From Sphingobium fuliginis (lineage in GTDB: Bacteria > Pseudomonadota > Alphaproteobacteria > Sphingomonadales > Sphingomonadaceae): 64,000 nucleotides of DNA. The notes below the pieces were generated by a model that worked only from the letters and a program-made list of their open reading frames with translations, had not been told where the DNA came from and searched no databases. Shown here piece by piece: positions 62,189-64,000 of this stretch (position 1 is its first letter; the number at the start of each line of letters is the position of its first letter). Both the position numbers and the translations under genes were made by a program. Location of the stretch: NCBI RefSeq assembly GCF_004152845.1, contig NZ_SEON01000003.1, forward strand, positions 248,001-312,000, in the 5' to 3' direction.

Positions 62189-64000
62189 CTAAAGCAGGAA
62201 GTCACTCGCGGTCAGGTTGTGCACCCCGATCAGCCTGATCGCGAAATCCACCGTCGCCGGATTATTGTCGACATTCGCCTCGACAAAGCTGTCCGTACCG
62301 TTGGAATAGACATGAAGCTGGCCCGGCCCGGAAAAGGCCGCATTGCCGATGAAGCTGAAGGCCTGGTTTCCCGACAGCGCCGGCATGGCGTCGATTGCGG
62401 ACAGGTCGATCCGGTCGATCCCCTGCTGGAAATCCATGATCCGGTCCATGATCGCGGGCGTGCTGTTGCCTGTGGCGTTATAGATGAACAGGTCGGCATC
62501 GGCGCCGCCGGTCAATATGTCCGCGCCCGCCCCTCCTGTGATGCGGTCGGCGCCTGCCCCTCCATCGATGATGTCGTTGCCGCCCGCGCCGTTCAGCGTG
62601 TCGGACCCGCCATTGCCGATCAGCGTGTCGTTGCCGCCGGCGCCCCTCAGCGTGTCTTCCTCTCCCTGACCGATGAGTGTCGATCCACCGCTTGCCGCCG
62701 TCAGCGACAGGCCGGACACATTGTTGACGACGACCGTCAGGTTCTGGAAATCCTGCGCGCCCAGGCTGTCCGTGGCCAGCACCTGCACCTGATAGCGATT
62801 GTCCAGGTTGGAATCTGCGGGCGCCTCGAAATCCGGAGCGCTCTTGAAGGTCAGGACGCCGGTCTGAGGATCGATGGAAAAGAGCGCGCCATCAACGGCT
62901 GACCCCAGCGAATAGGTGATTGTCTGGCCCAGATTGACGTCCGTCGCCACGACCTTCGTCACGGCCGTACCATTTTCGGCCATTCGGATGGTTGCGGAAG
63001 CCCCCCCGCCATTCGAGATGATGATCGGCGCGGCGTTGAGGATGGTGACGGTGACGGCGATGGCCTGGTCGTCATAGAATGTTCCGTCGGACGCGCGGAC
63101 GATGACGTCATAGACATTGTCCTTGCCCGTGTCCGTCGGCAGCAGATAATTGGGCGTGTTGACGAAGTTGAGCTGCCCTGTCGAAGCGTTGATCGTGAAT
63201 TTGCTCGCATCCACGCCGCCCGCAATGGAATAGGCCAGCGTCGTGTTGGCATCCGGATCGACCGCCGTCACCTTCATCACCGGCCGCGTGCCGGTGGAGA
63301 CGGAAACGGCAGCCGTATCGCCGCCGCCGCCGGAAGTGATCACCGGCGCATGCTCGTTCGCATTGGTGACGGTGACGTTGATGGCCTGATCGTCGAACAG
63401 CGCTCCGTCGGACACCCTTACCGTCAGGCTATAGACATTGTTCGCGTTCGCATCGCCGGGCAGGTCGTAATTGGGCGGGCTGAGGAAGGCGAGCGCGCCG
63501 GTCGATGCATCGATAGAGAAAAGCGCGCGATCGGGTCCGCCGACGATAGAATAGGCGAGAACCGTAGCCGCATCGGGATCGGTCGCGGTCACGCTGGTCA
63601 CGGCGGTTGTGTTTTCGGCGACGGAAATAGCCGCGGACGCGCCGCCGCCGTTGGAGGTTATGACCGGCGCCTCGTTCACATTGGTGATCGTGACTGCGAT
63701 CGCCTGATCATCGTACAGCGTGCCGTCGGACGCACGCACCACGACGTCATAGACATTGTTCGTCCCGGCGTCGGTAGCCGCCTCGAAATTCGGCGCGGTG
63801 AGGAAAGCCAAGGCGCCCGTCGCGCTGTCGATCTTGAATTTCGCGGCGTCCGCTCCGCCGGAGATGGAATAGCCGATCACCGTTCCGACATCCGCGTCGG
63901 TCGCGACAACGGTCGTCACCGCGGTGCCGTTCTCTGCCATGGAAAGCGCCGCTGTCGGACCGCCGCCACCGGAGACGATCACCGGCGGATTCTTATATTC
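62189..64000 (-). CDS. large RTX/cadherin-repeat adhesin, C-terminal part
   Basis: The frame is open to the right edge, so the N-terminus is outside; 603 codons are visible. In order they hold four cadherin-like repeats of about 106 residues, a block of seven glycine-aspartate nonapeptides (GGxGxD type, calcium-binding RTX) and a C-terminal secretion domain (about the last 100 residues, DADLFIYNATGN to NLTASDFLL). The C-terminus carries the uncleaved type I signal, so this is a biofilm adhesin of the BapA/LapA kind. It begins the minus-strand run that continues into pelG. Confidence 0.9.
   Translation of the reverse strand, partial: EYKNPPVIVSGGGGPTAALSMAENGTAVTTVVATDADVGTVIGYSISGGADAAKFKIDSATGALAFLTAPNFEAATDAGTNNVYDVVVRASDGTLYDDQAIAVTITNVNEAPVITSNGGGASAAISVAENTTAVTSVTATDPDAATVLAYSIVGGPDRALFSIDASTGALAFLSPPNYDLPGDANANNVYSLTVRVSDGALFDDQAINVTVTNANEHAPVITSGGGGDTAAVSVSTGTRPVMKVTAVDPDANTTLAYSIAGGVDASKFTINASTGQLNFVNTPNYLLPTDTGKDNVYDVIVRASDGTFYDDQAIAVTVTILNAAPIIISNGGGASATIRMAENGTAVTKVVATDVNLGQTITYSLGSAVDGALFSIDPQTGVLTFKSAPDFEAPADSNLDNRYQVQVLATDSLGAQDFQNLTVVVNNVSGLSLTAASGGSTLIGQGEEDTLRGAGGNDTLIGNGGSDTLNGAGGNDIIDGGAGADRITGGAGADILTGGADADLFIYNATGNSTPAIMDRIMDFQQGIDRIDLSAIDAMPALSGNQAFSFIGNAAFSGPGQLHVYSNGTDSFVEANVDNNPATVDFAIRLIGVHNLTASDFLL
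62483..62671 (-). repeat. RTX nonapeptide repeat block
   Basis: Seven consecutive 27-bp units encode GAGGNDTLI, GNGGSDTLN, GAGGNDIID, GGAGADRIT, GGAGADILT and relatives, the calcium-binding beta-roll of type I secreted proteins, just before the C-terminal secretion domain. Confidence 0.93.
62711..64000 (-). repeat. four tandem cadherin-like repeats in the adhesin
   Basis: Repeats of about 320 bp begin at each (P)VI(T/V/I)SNGGG: roughly 64000-63668, 63667-63347, 63346-63029 and 63028-62711. Each has AENxTAV, ATDPDA, FxIDxxTGxLxF and RASDGTxYDDQAIxVT. The first three are close to each other; the last is more divergent and lacks the DDQAI strand (DFQNL instead). More repeats probably lie beyond the edge. 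Confidence 0.9.

Noticed and set aside
62711..64000. Regular direct repeats, considered as a CRISPR array
   Set aside because: The unit is about 320 bp and encodes protein repeats in frame; there are no short repeats with unique spacers.

Overview
The window reads as chromosomal DNA of a sphingomonad (Alphaproteobacteria), most likely Sphingobium or a close relative. The reasons are the high GC content, the gene families and their order, the two interspersed palindromic elements, and a carboxyspermidine-type route to spermidine (Sphingobium, Novosphingobium and Sphingopyxis are known for spermidine, Sphingomonas sensu stricto for homospermidine). Nearly all of it is dense coding sequence with many 1-4 base stop/start overlaps. 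I see no tRNA, rRNA, insertion sequence, prophage or CRISPR array.

Layout. 1-5.4 kb: the 3' end of hemA, a betaine-lipid pair (btaA-btaB) with a possible Pho box, a DNA exonuclease/ATP-dependent ligase pair, and a GFA-like zinc protein. 5.5-9.4 kb: a three-gene polyamine cluster (carboxyspermidine dehydrogenase, carboxyspermidine decarboxylase, ornithine/lysine decarboxylase) interrupted by a palindromic repeat. 9.5-17.4 kb, minus strand: RNA methyltransferase, NAD(P)HX repair enzyme, small lipoprotein, N-formylglutamate amidohydrolase, ispE, a TPR protein and ETF-ubiquinone oxidoreductase. 17.5-22.2 kb: divergent uracil-DNA glycosylase, lytic transglycosylase, moaB, a YbjN protein, and a PA0069-type radical SAM gene with a LexA-type box. 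22.3-29.7 kb: dnaE, a HAMP-GAF-GGDEF diguanylate cyclase, and lolD-lolC/E.

29.7-30.7 kb holds the longest non-coding stretch. It contains an orphan, very strong intrinsic terminator that probably ends a small RNA, then an RpoH-type promoter, a ROSE-like leader and an hsp20 gene. 30.7-37.8 kb: kup and the cytochrome c maturation operon ccmCDEFGHI, including a 46-residue ccmD. 37.9-50.0 kb: purF, an SDR, a 107-bp interspersed palindrome, a CFA synthase, photolyase, rppH, a DUF481 protein, an M20 hydrolase with astA-astB, a small membrane protein and cobQ.

50.1-64.0 kb is the most interesting part: a biofilm matrix locus. A type I secretion ABC transporter and HlyD adaptor (plus strand) converge on a minus-strand run that begins with the 3' end of a large cadherin-repeat/RTX adhesin. 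That is followed, 16 bp later, by pelG and then by 1-4 bp overlapping genes for a pared-down Pel polysaccharide machine in the order pelG-pelA(hydrolase only)-pelB(TPR half)-pelB(porin half)-pelD(no GGDEF)-pelE-pelF. There is no pelC, no PelA deacetylase domain and no PelD c-di-GMP I-site, and PelB is split into an inner-membrane-anchored TPR protein and a separate outer-membrane barrel. Adhesin, its probable exporter and the exopolysaccharide synthase thus form one matrix module.
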